Shown here: positions 9,684-18,119 of the stretch, piece after piece
Numbering within the stretch: position 1 is the first letter of the stretch
Layout: each line of letters opens with the position of its first letter
DNA from: an uncultured Paenibacillaceae bacterium
Lineage (GTDB): Bacteria; Bacillota; Bacilli; Paenibacillales; K13
Length of the DNA stretch: 64,000 nucleotides
Assembly: GCA_913056365.1 (NCBI GenBank)
Contig: CAJXLT010000001.1
Span: 682,001 to 746,000 of the forward strand
Reading direction: 5' to 3'
Made by a program: the position numbers and the translations under genes
Notes under the pieces: model-generated
Databases searched by the model: none
What the model saw: only the letters and a program-made list of their open reading frames with translations
What the model was told of the DNA's origin: nothing

Positions 9684-10177
9684 ACGAACGATGGAAGGTA
9701 TGGTCGGCTGTAGTTGCTGTTGCTGGCATAATACTCTTCACCGTTATTTGGTATTATAATGTCATTCAAGGACCGTTGTGGGACGCACAGCAAGCCGCTG
9801 CACAAGTGGCATTGGAGCACACCGAGATTGTGGAAGTGACGGCTGTGGAGGCTTCCTCCAGCGAGAATGCCTATCAAATTGTATATGGTGCAGACCAGGA
9901 GGACGAGGCATGGATCGTCTGGGTCGGGAAGGATGAACTGCATGCGGCTAAGGCCGATGACGGCTTAGCGCATAATCAAGTTCGCTTGCTTATGCAAGAG
10001 AAGGAACCGGAAGCCAAGCTGATCCGTATCGTACCTGGCGTATGGAATGACGAATATGCATGGGAAGTATACTATGAGAAGCGTGAGGACAAGGGGATAC
10101 GGCATTATTATGACTATTACCGCTTCTCGGATGGACAGAAATTGACGACATTACGGCTCAATCTCATACCAGATTAA
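9680..10177 (+). CDS. TseB/YpmB-like membrane-anchored protein (DUF5590)
   Basis: This 165-residue protein has one N-terminal membrane segment (about 7-28) and an extracellular domain of the DUF5590 type found in B. subtilis YpmB (TseB), which influences the penicillin-binding protein PBP2A during wall elongation. The motif NVIQGPLWDAQQAAAQVAL after the membrane helix and the end block EVYYEKREDKGIRHYYDYY fit that family. ypmB lies near dinG in Bacillus, as it does here. Translation is coupled to mtaD by ATGA, and a strong terminator follows. Family assignment is fairly sure; the PBP role is inferred. Confidence 0.75.
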   Translation: MNERWKVWSAVVAVAGIILFTVIWYYNVIQGPLWDAQQAAAQVALEHTEIVEVTAVEASSSENAYQIVYGADQEDEAWIVWVGKDELHAAKADDGLAHNQVRLLMQEKEPEAKLIRIVPGVWNDEYAWEVYYEKREDKGIRHYYDYYRFSDGQKLTTLRLNLIPD

Positions 10178-10215
10178 TGGAGATCTAAGACTGAGAATAG
10201 CTGTATGAATGGAAG

Positions 10216-10254
10216 GCAAGGACGAATGGAGGCTCATTTGTTCTTGCTTTTTTT
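10216..10254 (+). terminator. Rho-independent terminator after the TseB-like gene
   Basis: GCAAGGACGAATG at 10216-10228 pairs fully, counting two G-T pairs, with CATTTGTTCTTGC at 10235-10247 around a 6-base loop. Seven T residues follow. Confidence 0.88.
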
Positions 10255-10330
10255 CGTGTGGGTGATTGGAAATCGTTGACTGTGTGCAGTGTCGTATGTT
10301 GTGCCCTTTGCTTCATTATCCCCTTCGCTC

Positions 10331-10510
10331 AGAAGTACTCAAAAGTATTCAGAAATACCTAGAAGTATTCAGAAATACCTAGAAGTACTCAGAAGTATTT
10401 AGAAGCACTCAGAAGTACGCGGAAATATTCAGAAGTAAGTACATAGAAGTAAGTACATAGAAGTACACAGAAGTACTAAGAATTACGCAGAAGTTTTCAG
10501 AAGAATGGAG
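10331..10510. repeat. 10-bp tandem array, consensus AGAAGTACTC
   Basis: From 10331 to 10440 eleven decamers follow one another in perfect register, all variants of AGAAGTACTC (AGAAGTATTC, AGAAATACCT, AGAAGCACTC and so on). From 10431 two 14-base units AGAAGTAAGTACAT occur, then degenerate decamers run to about 10510. The unit is not a multiple of three, so it is not coding. It contains the palindrome AGTACT. The array lies between a terminator and the promoter region of the next operon. Confidence 0.85.
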
Positions 10511-10653
10511 TGTTGTGCACATCAAGCACCTTAACTGTATTCCATTATGCGTGTCTAATTCTATGGTTCATACCAATTAGCATATAGCGGTATATGTGAA
10601 TAACCTCGGCAGACCATTCGGATTAGGTTCGGATCAGATATTCTAACAGATTT

Positions 10654-10707
10654 GCTGAGTGAAGGGGATACCGAATGAAAGCTGAGTGAAGGGGATACCG
10701 AACAAAA
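10654..10707. repeat. 27-bp tandem duplication
   Basis: Two adjacent 27-base copies (10654-10680 and 10681-10707) begin GCTGAGTGAAGGGGATACCG and differ only near the end (AATGAAA versus AACAAAA). Each carries the sequence that is inverted at 10317-10332. Confidence 0.85.
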
Positions 10708-10778
10708 GAGGGGAGGACATGTCCCAAGGCGACCAAGAGTAGGGGAATCTTCCGGTTGTGCTTCCACACTTTACTTGC

Positions 10779-10806
10779 TTTCGACGCTTACGTCCTGTGC
10801 TATACT
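10779..10806 (+). promoter_or_regulatory. Candidate promoter for the 10859 operon
   Basis: TTTCGA at 10779 and TATACT at 10801 are 16 bases apart, giving a plausible sigma-A promoter about 50 bases before the next start codon. The -35 element is weak. Confidence 0.4.
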
Positions 10807-10858
10807 TGGATATATCACAAGTTGATAGATCGATGAGATAAAGGGGGACGTTGACGAA

Positions 10859-11395
10859 ATGAAATTGCGTGTATGGCCTGCTGTCATTAGTCTGGTCCTT
10901 GCAAGCGGTGTTCTATTCGGTGGGTGGTTTGCGTACCATAGCTACGCCGTGAAAAATCCGCTTCATGATCATCTTGCAAGTATAGAAGGAATTCAATCGA
11001 TTGAGTCTGTTACTATCGAACGCGATGCTGTGCACATCACGTTGTCCTTGGAGGATGATGCTCGGCTGCGAATGATAAGAGAACACATTGTTACGGGAAA
11101 TCCGTCTATATTTCAAAAGCGGGAGCTCGTTCTTGACCTGGACATGACATCCAGCGAGCAGCTGGAGCAATGGTGGTCGCAAGCATTATTCGAGGTTGCT
11201 GAAGCGATGGATACTCATCAATACGGCAGTATTCCGAAGGTGCTTGAGGAGCGTGCGCAAGGTGCGTCACATGTGGCAGTTCATACTGAAATGGATGATA
11301 AATATGTATACGTGCAGCTAAGTGACGGGACGTCGACTAAATATATTATGCTTCCCCGCGAGCCCGTCATGACGGGGGTGTGGCCTAATGCGTAA
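10859..11395 (+). CDS. Membrane-anchored protein of unknown function, partner of the short FtsH
   Basis: I do not recognise this 178-residue protein. It has one N-terminal membrane segment (about 5-28) followed by a domain of about 150 residues predicted to lie outside the cell, with alternating beta strands and helices and no cysteine. The end of the gene overlaps the start of the FtsH-like protease by 8 bases, so the two are translationally coupled and probably work together, for example as adaptor or substrate receptor. That role is inference from position only. A GGGGGACG site and a plausible promoter lie upstream. Confidence 0.7.
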   Translation: MKLRVWPAVISLVLASGVLFGGWFAYHSYAVKNPLHDHLASIEGIQSIESVTIERDAVHITLSLEDDARLRMIREHIVTGNPSIFQKRELVLDLDMTSSEQLEQWWSQALFEVAEAMDTHQYGSIPKVLEERAQGASHVAVHTEMDDKYVYVQLSDGTSTKYIMLPREPVMTGVWPNA

Positions 11396-12902
11396 ATGGG
11401 GAAAAGAAATTGCTGTCGGTGTCGTGCCAGCTGTACTTGCTTTTCTATGGTTTATCGGTGTGAATCTCATCCCGATTCTCATTGCGGGTCTGTTCATCGG
11501 CGTATTGATTTATATGGCTCGGGCTAGAGGGATGGTCGGAGCTGGTGTGAAGCATACGGATAAGCCATCCAAGCCCACCTATATGACCTTCGATGAGATT
11601 GGCGGTCAGGAGCGGGCTAAGCAAGAGCTGAAGGAGGCGCTTGATTTCCTTATTAAGCGGGATGAGTTGCATAGACTGGGCATTCGACCGCTGAAGGGGA
11701 TATTGTTGACGGGGCCTCCCGGTACGGGCAAAACCTTGCTTGCCAAAGCTGCTGCCCACTATACGGACTCTGTGTTCGTTAATGCCTCAGGTAGTGAGTT
11801 TGTCGAGATGTATGTCGGTGTTGGTGCGAGCCGGATTCGAGAGCTGTTCAAGGAAGCGCGCACTCGCGCACAGAAGGCGAATAAGGATAGTGCTGTCATC
11901 TTCATTGATGAGATTGATGTCATTGGCGGTAAGCGGGACGGCGGTCAGCATCGTGAATATGATCAGACGCTGAATCAGCTGCTTACGGAGATGGACGGCA
12001 TGAATACGACGGAAGAGCCGCGTATCTTCATGATGGCAGCTACGAACCGTAAGGAAATGCTGGACAGTGCCTTGCTGCGCCCGGGCAGATTCGACCGCCA
12101 TATCGGCGTTGATCTTCCGGATAAGAAGGGGCGTCTGCATATTCTTAAGCTGCATGCGAAGAATAAGCCGCTAGCTGAACAGATTAACTTGCACAAAGTA
12201 GCGGAGGAATCGTTCCAGTTTTCCGGTGCGCAGCTGGAAAGCGTTATGAACGAAGCGGCGATCTATGCGCTGCGGGATGAGGCGGCCATCATCGAACAGC
12301 GTCATCTCGATCAAGCGATTGATAAGGTGATGATGGGCGAGAAGACGGACCGCGAAACGACGAAGGAAGAGAGAGAACGCGTCGCGATTCATGAGCTCGG
12401 TCACGCAATTTCTGCAGAAACTGTGCGTCCTGGCTCCGTATCTCAGGTTGCATTAAGCCCCCGGGGGCAGGCACTTGGGTATGTTCGTCATCATCCGCAG
12501 AAGGATCAGTATCTCTATACGAAGCCGTTTCTTGAGGAGCAAATTATGATCGCACTGGGCGGTGCTGCGGCAGAGGAGATTTACTATGGCGGACGAAGCA
12601 CGGGCTCGCGTAATGACTTCGAGCAAGCGATGCGTGTCGTCCAGACGATGATTGAATCCGGATTAACGGAGCTCGGTATTGTTCATTCCGATATGCTGTC
12701 GAAGGAGCAATGGATGCGTGAGAACAGACGGATTCTGGATGAACTGTTCAGCCGCACTCACCAGTTGCTGGAGGAACGGCGTGACGTATTCGACCGCTCT
12801 CTGGCAATATTAATCCGTGAGGAGTCATTGTCCGGTGAGCAGTTTCGCAGCTTGCTGGCAACTAGCGATATGCAATCACCTGTACCGGTCACAGCTTCAT
12901 AA
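11388..12902 (+). CDS. Short FtsH-like membrane AAA+ metalloprotease
   Basis: The 504-residue protein has the FtsH arrangement: a membrane N-terminus, an AAA+ module and an M41 zinc protease. Walker A is GPPGTGKT at residues 109-116, Walker B is VIFIDEID and the second region of homology is MMAATNRKEMLDSALLRPGR. The protease motif HELGH is at 335-339, with the third ligand likely in SRNDFEQAM. True FtsH proteins are about 620-680 residues. Here the two membrane segments are joined by only a few residues, so the external domain is missing, and the C-terminus is short. It is therefore a paralogue rather than housekeeping FtsH. Its substrate is unknown. It is coupled to the preceding membrane protein. 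Confidence 0.88.
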   Translation: MRKWGKEIAVGVVPAVLAFLWFIGVNLIPILIAGLFIGVLIYMARARGMVGAGVKHTDKPSKPTYMTFDEIGGQERAKQELKEALDFLIKRDELHRLGIRPLKGILLTGPPGTGKTLLAKAAAHYTDSVFVNASGSEFVEMYVGVGASRIRELFKEARTRAQKANKDSAVIFIDEIDVIGGKRDGGQHREYDQTLNQLLTEMDGMNTTEEPRIFMMAATNRKEMLDSALLRPGRFDRHIGVDLPDKKGRLHILKLHAKNKPLAEQINLHKVAEESFQFSGAQLESVMNEAAIYALRDEAAIIEQRHLDQAIDKVMMGEKTDRETTKEERERVAIHELGHAISAETVRPGSVSQVALSPRGQALGYVRHHPQKDQYLYTKPFLEEQIMIALGGAAAEEIYYGGRSTGSRNDFEQAMRVVQTMIESGLTELGIVHSDMLSKEQWMRENRRILDELFSRTHQLLEERRDVFDRSLAILIREESLSGEQFRSLLATSDMQSPVPVTAS

Positions 12903-12916
12903 TCTGTAAGATTACT

Positions 12917-12941
12917 TCCCTTGCTTATAGCAAGGGATTTT
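12917..12941 (+). terminator. Rho-independent terminator after the FtsH-like gene
   Basis: TCCCTTGC at 12917-12924 pairs with GCAAGGGA at 12930-12937 around a 5-base loop, followed by TTTT. The remaining bases up to 13187 show no other clear feature. Confidence 0.75.
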
Positions 12942-13187
12942 CTGCGTGATGTTGTGACGGACTTTAGGGAATGTTCGTACATGTTTCAATGCTGGGAGTG
13001 CATCCTAGCTGTATGGGTATATCTTGGATCGGGGCAATCGCATTGGATGGAAGTGTTGTCTAATTTATGAAAGTTCGCTTGCTCAGCATGATCGTGTCGA
13101 TCGATACAGTGATTGATGCGTGAAATTGTGTCCCAAATTCGGTATGATCGAGAGAGAAAGATTTATAAAATGAGTAGGTGAGACAGC

Positions 13188-14063
13188 ATGCAATTATTTA
13201 AGCGTATTGGTGTGATTGGCGGAGGTACGATGGGGCAGGGCTTAGCGGAGATGCTATCTGCCAAAGGTCTGGATGTCATGCTCGTCGAGAAGTCTCGAGC
13301 AAGGCTGGATTGGGCATGGGAGTCGATTCAGATCAGCTTGGACAAACAGATTGAGAAATGGGCTATTACCGAAACGGAGAAGAAACTGATCTTGTCCCGG
13401 ATTGATCTTATTGTGGATTGGGGCGAGCTTTCGACATGCGATATGGTAATCGAGACGATTACGGAAGATTTGGCATTGAAGAAAAAGGTGTTTGCACAGC
13501 TGGATGAAGTGTGCCGAGCGGAGACGATACTTGCCAGCAATACTTCTACGCTTAGCTTAACGGAGCTCGCAAGTGGAACGGAACGACCGGAGCGCGTCAT
13601 TGGCATGCACTTCCTGCATCCGGTTGCCAAGATTGATCTTGTGGAAATTATACGCGGATTACATACGACGGACGAGACGTTCCGACAGACGAAGAAGTTT
13701 GTTGAGGAGGTTATTCAGAAGCAGGGCATTCTCGTATATGAGTCCCCAGGTTTCGTCACTACGCGATTAATATGTGTGTTAATTAATGAGGCGCTCCATA
13801 CGATGAGTGAAGGTGTAGCTTCAGCTGAAGATATAGATGCGGCGATGCGCATCGGGTATGACTTCCATCATGGTCCGTTGGAGATGGCGGACCGATTCGG
13901 ACTAGATGCTGTGCTTGCGGCTATGGAGCGGATGTTCCGCGAGTTCGGCGAAATAAAGTACCGCCCTTCCTTCTTGCTGAAGAAGATGGTTCGCGGGGGC
14001 AAGCTCGGTGTGAAGACGGGAGAGGGATTCTTCATGTATGACAAGGACGGTGATCGACAGTGA
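13188..14063 (+). CDS. 3-hydroxyacyl-CoA dehydrogenase (3-hydroxybutyryl-CoA dehydrogenase type)
   Basis: This 291-residue NAD-dependent enzyme interconverts 3-hydroxyacyl-CoA and 3-oxoacyl-CoA. The N-terminal Rossmann motif is IGVIGGGTMGQGLAE at about residues 7-21. The catalytic histidine lies in GMHFLHPVAKIDLVEII near 140, and the C-terminal domain has GPLEMADRFGLD and GKLGVKTGEGFF. The length fits the single-function Hbd/PaaH type. The gene overlaps ackA by 4 bases (GTGA), an uncommon pairing that suggests shared use in acyl-CoA or acyl-phosphate metabolism. The exact chain length cannot be told from sequence. Confidence 0.9.
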   Translation: MQLFKRIGVIGGGTMGQGLAEMLSAKGLDVMLVEKSRARLDWAWESIQISLDKQIEKWAITETEKKLILSRIDLIVDWGELSTCDMVIETITEDLALKKKVFAQLDEVCRAETILASNTSTLSLTELASGTERPERVIGMHFLHPVAKIDLVEIIRGLHTTDETFRQTKKFVEEVIQKQGILVYESPGFVTTRLICVLINEALHTMSEGVASAEDIDAAMRIGYDFHHGPLEMADRFGLDAVLAAMERMFREFGEIKYRPSFLLKKMVRGGKLGVKTGEGFFMYDKDGDRQ

Positions 14064-15268
14064 ACATACTAGTAATCAATGCAGGAAGCTCCTCCTTGAA
14101 GTATCAGTTCTATGATATGACGGATGAATCAGTATTGGCCAAGGGAAGAGTGGAGAGGATTGGCTTCGAATCTTCGATCTTGGTCCATGAGCCAGCAGGC
14201 AAGCCGGATGTAAGGCATGTGAGTGAGATTCTGGATCATAAGACCGCTGTTCGTCAAGTACTGGATCATCTCGTACACGCTGATCATGGCGTAATTGCAA
14301 CTATCAAGGATATAGATGCGGTCGGACATCGAGTCGTGCACGGCGGGGAAAGCTTCTCGGAATCGGTCATCGTAGACGTTCAAGTGAAGCAAGAGATACG
14401 GGATCTATTCGATCTTGCACCGCTCCATAACCCGGCACACATGATGGGTATCGACGCAGTTGACTTGAATATGCCGGACGTTCCCCAAGTGGTCGTGTTC
14501 GACACGGCGTTCCATCAGACGATGCCGCTCAAGAGCTACTTGTATCCAATTCCGATGGTATTGTACCGCAAGCACAAGATAAGACGTTACGGGTTCCACG
14601 GTACGTCGCATATGTATGTCGCAGAGCGGGCAGCGGAGTTTCTCGATAGGCCGTTAGAGCAGCTCAAGCTGATTACTTGTCACATTGGCAACGGGGCTAG
14701 CTGTGCAGCAATTATGGACGGCAAATCTTATGATACGAGTATGGGGATGACTCCGCTCGAAGGCTTGATGATGGGCACGAGAAGCGGGGACTTGGACCCG
14801 GCGATTGTACCGCTGGCGATGGCTAAGCATGAGCTCAATGTCAGTGAAGTGAATTCGATGTTGAACAAGCATAGCGGATTGCAGGCTGTATCGGGCTTGA
14901 GCTCAGACTTGCGGGAGATTATGGAGGCAATGGAGGAAGGCGATAAGCAAGCTACGCTGGCCTTCGACATGTATGAGTATCGGATACGCAAGTATATCGG
15001 CGCCTATGCGGCTGCGATGAACGGTGTGGATGTGATTGTATTTACTGCAGGAGTAGGGGAGAATGCCAGCTTGCTCCGCGAACGGATTTGTGAGCAATTG
15101 ACTTACCTTGGCGTAACATTCGATCCGAACAGAAACAATGAGCATTCTGTAACGGATAGACGGATTACGTCAGATGATTCGCGGGTGCAGGTGCTTGTCA
15201 TTCCGACGAATGAGGAACTGGTTATCGCTCGTGATACGTATCGATTGGTTAACAGAAGAGGGGATTGA
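14060..15268 (+). CDS. ackA: Acetate kinase
   Basis: AckA exchanges phosphate between acetyl-phosphate and ADP to give acetate and ATP. The 402-residue protein has the family N-terminal signature NILVINAGSSSLKYQFYD (about 2-19), DAVGHRVVHGGE near 90, FHGTSHMYV, the adenosine block HIGNGASCAAI, the second signature TPLEGLMMGTRSGDLDP and FTAGVGENA. It starts with GTG, overlapping the stop of the dehydrogenase gene. Butyrate and propionate kinases are relatives, but the signatures fit AckA best. Phosphotransacetylase is not in the window. Confidence 0.93.
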   Translation: MNILVINAGSSSLKYQFYDMTDESVLAKGRVERIGFESSILVHEPAGKPDVRHVSEILDHKTAVRQVLDHLVHADHGVIATIKDIDAVGHRVVHGGESFSESVIVDVQVKQEIRDLFDLAPLHNPAHMMGIDAVDLNMPDVPQVVVFDTAFHQTMPLKSYLYPIPMVLYRKHKIRRYGFHGTSHMYVAERAAEFLDRPLEQLKLITCHIGNGASCAAIMDGKSYDTSMGMTPLEGLMMGTRSGDLDPAIVPLAMAKHELNVSEVNSMLNKHSGLQAVSGLSSDLREIMEAMEEGDKQATLAFDMYEYRIRKYIGAYAAAMNGVDVIVFTAGVGENASLLRERICEQLTYLGVTFDPNRNNEHSVTDRRITSDDSRVQVLVIPTNEELVIARDTYRLVNRRGD

Positions 15269-16000
15269 ATGCATATGGGAGACGTTTTTCATGAAGGAGT
15301 TGCGCACGCTTTCACCGACGGGGTTGTAAATCTACCGTATTCCTTGCTTCGTCATTACCGCAAACTTGGGATAGGGGATGCTGAGCTGCTGCTGCTGCTT
15401 CAGCTCATCGCATACAAGGAGAAGGAACATAACCCGTTCCCAACACCAGACGAGCTTCAGGAGCGTATGGGCATGTCCTTGGATATTATAACCGGTACGC
15501 TGGGACGATTAGTTAAGCAACAATGGCTGGTTATAGAGGAGAAGGTAGATCTGACGAGCGGTGTACAGTATGAATGCTACTCATTAACTCCACTCTATAT
15601 TCGATTAGCCGAGGTGATGCAAGCAGAGCGCGAGCAAGCGCAAGAATCGATCACGCAAGTAGCAGGCTTCGGTCAGCAGCAGACTGCTGCTGGAACAGAT
15701 GAAGCAGAGCCGCAATCCCCTTCACCTGCTGCTGAACATATGGAGAAGGACATATACTTTATATTCGAGAAAGAATTTGCCCGGCCGTTGACACCGATGG
15801 AAGGAGAAACAATCGCTGCATGGGTAGATACGGATGGATATCCGCGGGAGCTAATATTATTAGCGCTGAAGGAGTCTGTCTTCGCTGGAAAGTTGAATTT
15901 CCGATATATAGACCGCATCTTGCTGGAATGGCAGCGCAACCGTATTCATACGGTCGAGCAAGCTAAGGAATTTACGAAGCAATTTCGTTCAGGGAGATAA
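15269..16000 (+). CDS. dnaD: DNA replication initiation protein DnaD
   Basis: DnaD is a primosome component of low-GC Gram-positives that acts with DnaA, DnaB and DnaI in helicase loading. The 243-residue protein has an N-terminal winged-helix part (about 20-105, with DELQERMGMSLDIITGTLGRLV) and a linker rich in Gln, Ala and Glu. The C-terminal DnaD-like domain (about 160-240) carries FEKEFARPLTPMEGETIAAW and ends near the YIDRILLEWQRNRIHTVEQA helix, typical for DNA binding. The ATG follows the ackA stop directly. A second in-frame ATG two codons later is equally possible. Confidence 0.9.
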   Translation: MHMGDVFHEGVAHAFTDGVVNLPYSLLRHYRKLGIGDAELLLLLQLIAYKEKEHNPFPTPDELQERMGMSLDIITGTLGRLVKQQWLVIEEKVDLTSGVQYECYSLTPLYIRLAEVMQAEREQAQESITQVAGFGQQQTAAGTDEAEPQSPSPAAEHMEKDIYFIFEKEFARPLTPMEGETIAAWVDTDGYPRELILLALKESVFAGKLNFRYIDRILLEWQRNRIHTVEQAKEFTKQFRSGR

Positions 16001-16021
16001 GAAGATAACCGCATTATCGCT

Positions 16022-16717
16022 TCATTCGGTATGTGCGCGCAATAGGAAGCGTCTGTAATCGAATAGCTGCCAGCTGTCAGGGAGCGCATCCCCTTCACTG
16101 CATGCAGATAGCTTGTGACGCTCATCTAACGGATATGCGCGGAACTCATATGTATCCGCCCCTCCGCCACAGCCGGAATAGCCTGTCTCGGTCTTCAAGA
16201 TGGAGAATTGCTTCAAGGGCATGGACAGCCCAGTGCCTAACGCTTTGATATAGCTTTCTTTCATCGTCCACAACCGGTAGAAATAGGGGGTCTGCTGCTC
16301 TTTCTGTAAGCTCCGCAGAGCGGCAAGCTCGCGATCTGTGAAGACGGCTTCTGCAACCTGTTCGTCCAGTTCGCCAATCTGTTCCACATCAATCCCGATC
16401 TGCTTGTCATAGTGGCTGGTGATCGACACGACCCAATCGCCGGAGTGTGAAACATTAAAGCGATAGCGGGGACTATCTGCGAGCTCGGGCTTGCCATACT
16501 GCGAATGTTCGAATTGAATGGCCGATACAGGGCGACTCAGGTCAGCGGATGCGATGAGCCGAATCATCGCTTCCCCCATTAAGGAGCGGCATGTATCGAT
16601 CTCCCTATAGAAGCGTGCTGCTCGTGCGGCCCGTTCCTTCGTGACGATGGCGTTCAGCTGCTCGTAACGCTTCTTCGCAAGCATATCCGATACGCGCCAG
16701 GCATAGATGTTCATCAT
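16022..16717 (-). CDS. 4'-phosphopantetheinyl transferase, Sfp type
   Basis: The enzyme moves the phosphopantetheine arm of CoA onto carrier proteins of fatty acid, polyketide or peptide synthases. The 231-residue protein has the two Sfp motifs, IGIDVEQIG (about residues 106-114) and WTMKESYIKALGTGLSMP. The start is placed at the first of two consecutive ATGs (16717), behind GGAAAGGGG; a longer in-frame extension has no ribosome site. It is the last gene of the T-box operon, 31 bases after mtnB. No carrier-protein or synthetase genes are nearby, so its clients are elsewhere. Sfp-type rather than AcpS-type is clear from length and motifs. Confidence 0.92.
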   Translation of the reverse strand: MMNIYAWRVSDMLAKKRYEQLNAIVTKERAARAARFYREIDTCRSLMGEAMIRLIASADLSRPVSAIQFEHSQYGKPELADSPRYRFNVSHSGDWVVSITSHYDKQIGIDVEQIGELDEQVAEAVFTDRELAALRSLQKEQQTPYFYRLWTMKESYIKALGTGLSMPLKQFSILKTETGYSGCGGGADTYEFRAYPLDERHKLSACSEGDALPDSWQLFDYRRFLLRAHTE

Positions 16718-16748
16718 GCCGCCCCTTTCCTTATGAACTATGGTGAGA

Positions 16749-17402
16749 TTAGCCCCGCAGCAGAAGCTTGCGGTATAAGTATTCGAACAGAAATTCGAAG
16801 GCCTCAACATGCCGTTTCGCTTCGAACGGTGTTGCCCCCCATGCGTAAATACCGTGATTGCGGAGCAATATACCAGGAACTTCGCGGTTCAATGCACCTT
16901 CTACTAATTGTGCGATAGAGGGTATGTCGGCATAATTAGGCACGATTGGCACGCGGATTTCAGCATTTTCCTCCCATATATTCAACGCCTTGATCAATTC
17001 TACTCCTTGAATCGGAACAGTTCCTTGATCGCCATAATGCTCAGAAATCACATTGTTGTAGACGGTATGGACGTGATAGACGGCACCGCATCCAGTCAAG
17101 CGATAAAGCTCGCAATGGATTAATGTTTCTGCTGAGGGCTTCAAGGAGGTTGCTTCGATTGGCTTGCCCTGTTCGTTGACGATTAAGTAATCTTCTGGTG
17201 TGTGGACGGACTTGTCTTTGCCGCTTGCTGTAATGGCAAAGTGATAGGACGGCTTGTCCTTGCTGATGGGATCGTTACCGAGACGAATGGACATATTGCC
17301 GCTCGTTGCGGGAAACCATCCCTTGTCCGCCAATACGGCCTTGTCAGCGGCTAATTGGGCATACGCACGTTGGCGGTCTTCCGCCGTATAGGATGCGCTC
17401 AT
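16749..17402 (-). CDS. mtnB: Methylthioribulose-1-phosphate dehydratase
   Basis: MtnB dehydrates 5-methylthioribulose-1-phosphate to the diketo compound used by MtnW, in the methionine salvage pathway. The 217-residue protein belongs to the class II aldolase/adducin fold. Zinc ligands are seen in VYHVHTVYNN (H-x-H, near 103) and in LLRNHGIYAWG near residue 180. GWFPATSGNMSIRL near the N-terminus is the substrate loop. The start overlaps the mtnX stop by ATGA. Its place after mtnW and mtnX matches the Bacillus mtnWXB order; mtnD, which follows in Bacillus, is replaced here by an sfp-type gene. Confidence 0.95.
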   Translation of the reverse strand: MSASYTAEDRQRAYAQLAADKAVLADKGWFPATSGNMSIRLGNDPISKDKPSYHFAITASGKDKSVHTPEDYLIVNEQGKPIEATSLKPSAETLIHCELYRLTGCGAVYHVHTVYNNVISEHYGDQGTVPIQGVELIKALNIWEENAEIRVPIVPNYADIPSIAQLVEGALNREVPGILLRNHGIYAWGATPFEAKRHVEAFEFLFEYLYRKLLLRG

Positions 17403-18118
17403 TGTGAATCCCTCCGTTTGTCTTCTGATGCATGGCTAAGTGAGGTCGCTAGATGTTGTTGGAGCGAAGCGGAAATCTTGTGGAAGTCCTCGTATGCTTC
17501 ATAAGGAATCCCGCTTGATTGACATTGCTCCAGCAGATGTGAACGGGCATATACATAGTCAGCTGCTCTGGCCGCTTCGAAGTCGGTAATGCTGTCTCCG
17601 ATGACAATGCGGTAATACTGCTGCGGTGGGAAGCTGCGCATAATGCGCGGCTTGCAAGTTCCGCAGTCGTTGTTGCAATGCTCATCGCACGTATAGGGCC
17701 ATTCAATGCGAATATACACGCCATCGAAATGGCCGATATTGCAGTATATCTGTTCAGCCTCAATCGGATAATCGGCAAGCAGCGGCTTGATGAAGAAATC
17801 GATGCCGCCGCTCACTACGTAGAACGGGATATCGTGCTCCCGGCATATGCGCAGCAATTCGCGGAAGCCAGGACGAATGACGGCATTCTCAACGGAATAG
17901 CGAATGATTTCTTCCTTGCGGGAGGTAGGCAGCGAGCCGAACAGTGCGGTCACGCCATCCCGAATGCTTCTCTTCTTGCTAATAATCTCATCTACTGTGT
18001 TCGCCCAGCCCGGCGGATCGAAATAGCGCATAATCGCCACAATATTGTCCTTCATTGTAATCGTGCCGTCGAAATCACAGAAGATGACAGGTTGCTTATG
18101 TGCGATGGAGGCACTCAT
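17399..18118 (-). CDS. mtnX: 2-hydroxy-3-keto-5-methylthiopentenyl-1-phosphate phosphatase
   Basis: MtnX is a HAD-family phosphatase that dephosphorylates the MtnW product to the acireductone of the methionine salvage pathway. The 239-residue protein has the catalytic aspartates in FCDFDGTITMKDN (about 13-25), a Ser/Thr motif in VVSGGIDFF and the acidic motif IGDSITDFEAA near 190. Extra cysteines (CDEHCNNDCGTCK) near 155-167 form the cap-side cysteine cluster seen in MtnX proteins. One base separates it from mtnW and it overlaps mtnB, so expression is coupled. Confidence 0.95.
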   Translation of the reverse strand: MSASIAHKQPVIFCDFDGTITMKDNIVAIMRYFDPPGWANTVDEIISKKRSIRDGVTALFGSLPTSRKEEIIRYSVENAVIRPGFRELLRICREHDIPFYVVSGGIDFFIKPLLADYPIEAEQIYCNIGHFDGVYIRIEWPYTCDEHCNNDCGTCKPRIMRSFPPQQYYRIVIGDSITDFEAARAADYVYARSHLLEQCQSSGIPYEAYEDFHKISASLQQHLATSLSHASEDKRRDSQ

Positions 18119-18119
18119 A

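Larger units (their letters stand above)
10317..10707. repeat. Non-coding block bounded by inverted repeats
   Basis: The stretch 10178-10858 holds no convincing gene. Inside it, TATCCCCTTCGCTCAG at 10317-10332 is the inverted form, with one mismatch, of CTGAGTGAAGGGGATA found at 10655-10670 and again at 10682-10697. The similarity continues outward (TTCATT on the left, AATGAA on the right) with a 3-base gap. The block between holds the decamer array described separately. It could be a small non-autonomous mobile element or a regulatory island. No target-site duplication was found, so the nature of the block is open. Confidence 0.55.

Noticed and set aside
10331-10510. CRISPR array
   Set aside because: Units are 10 bp with no unique spacers and no cas genes are present.
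10561-10767. 68-codon minus-strand frame in the repeat region
   Set aside because: Its middle is just the translated 27-bp tandem duplication; there is no ribosome site.
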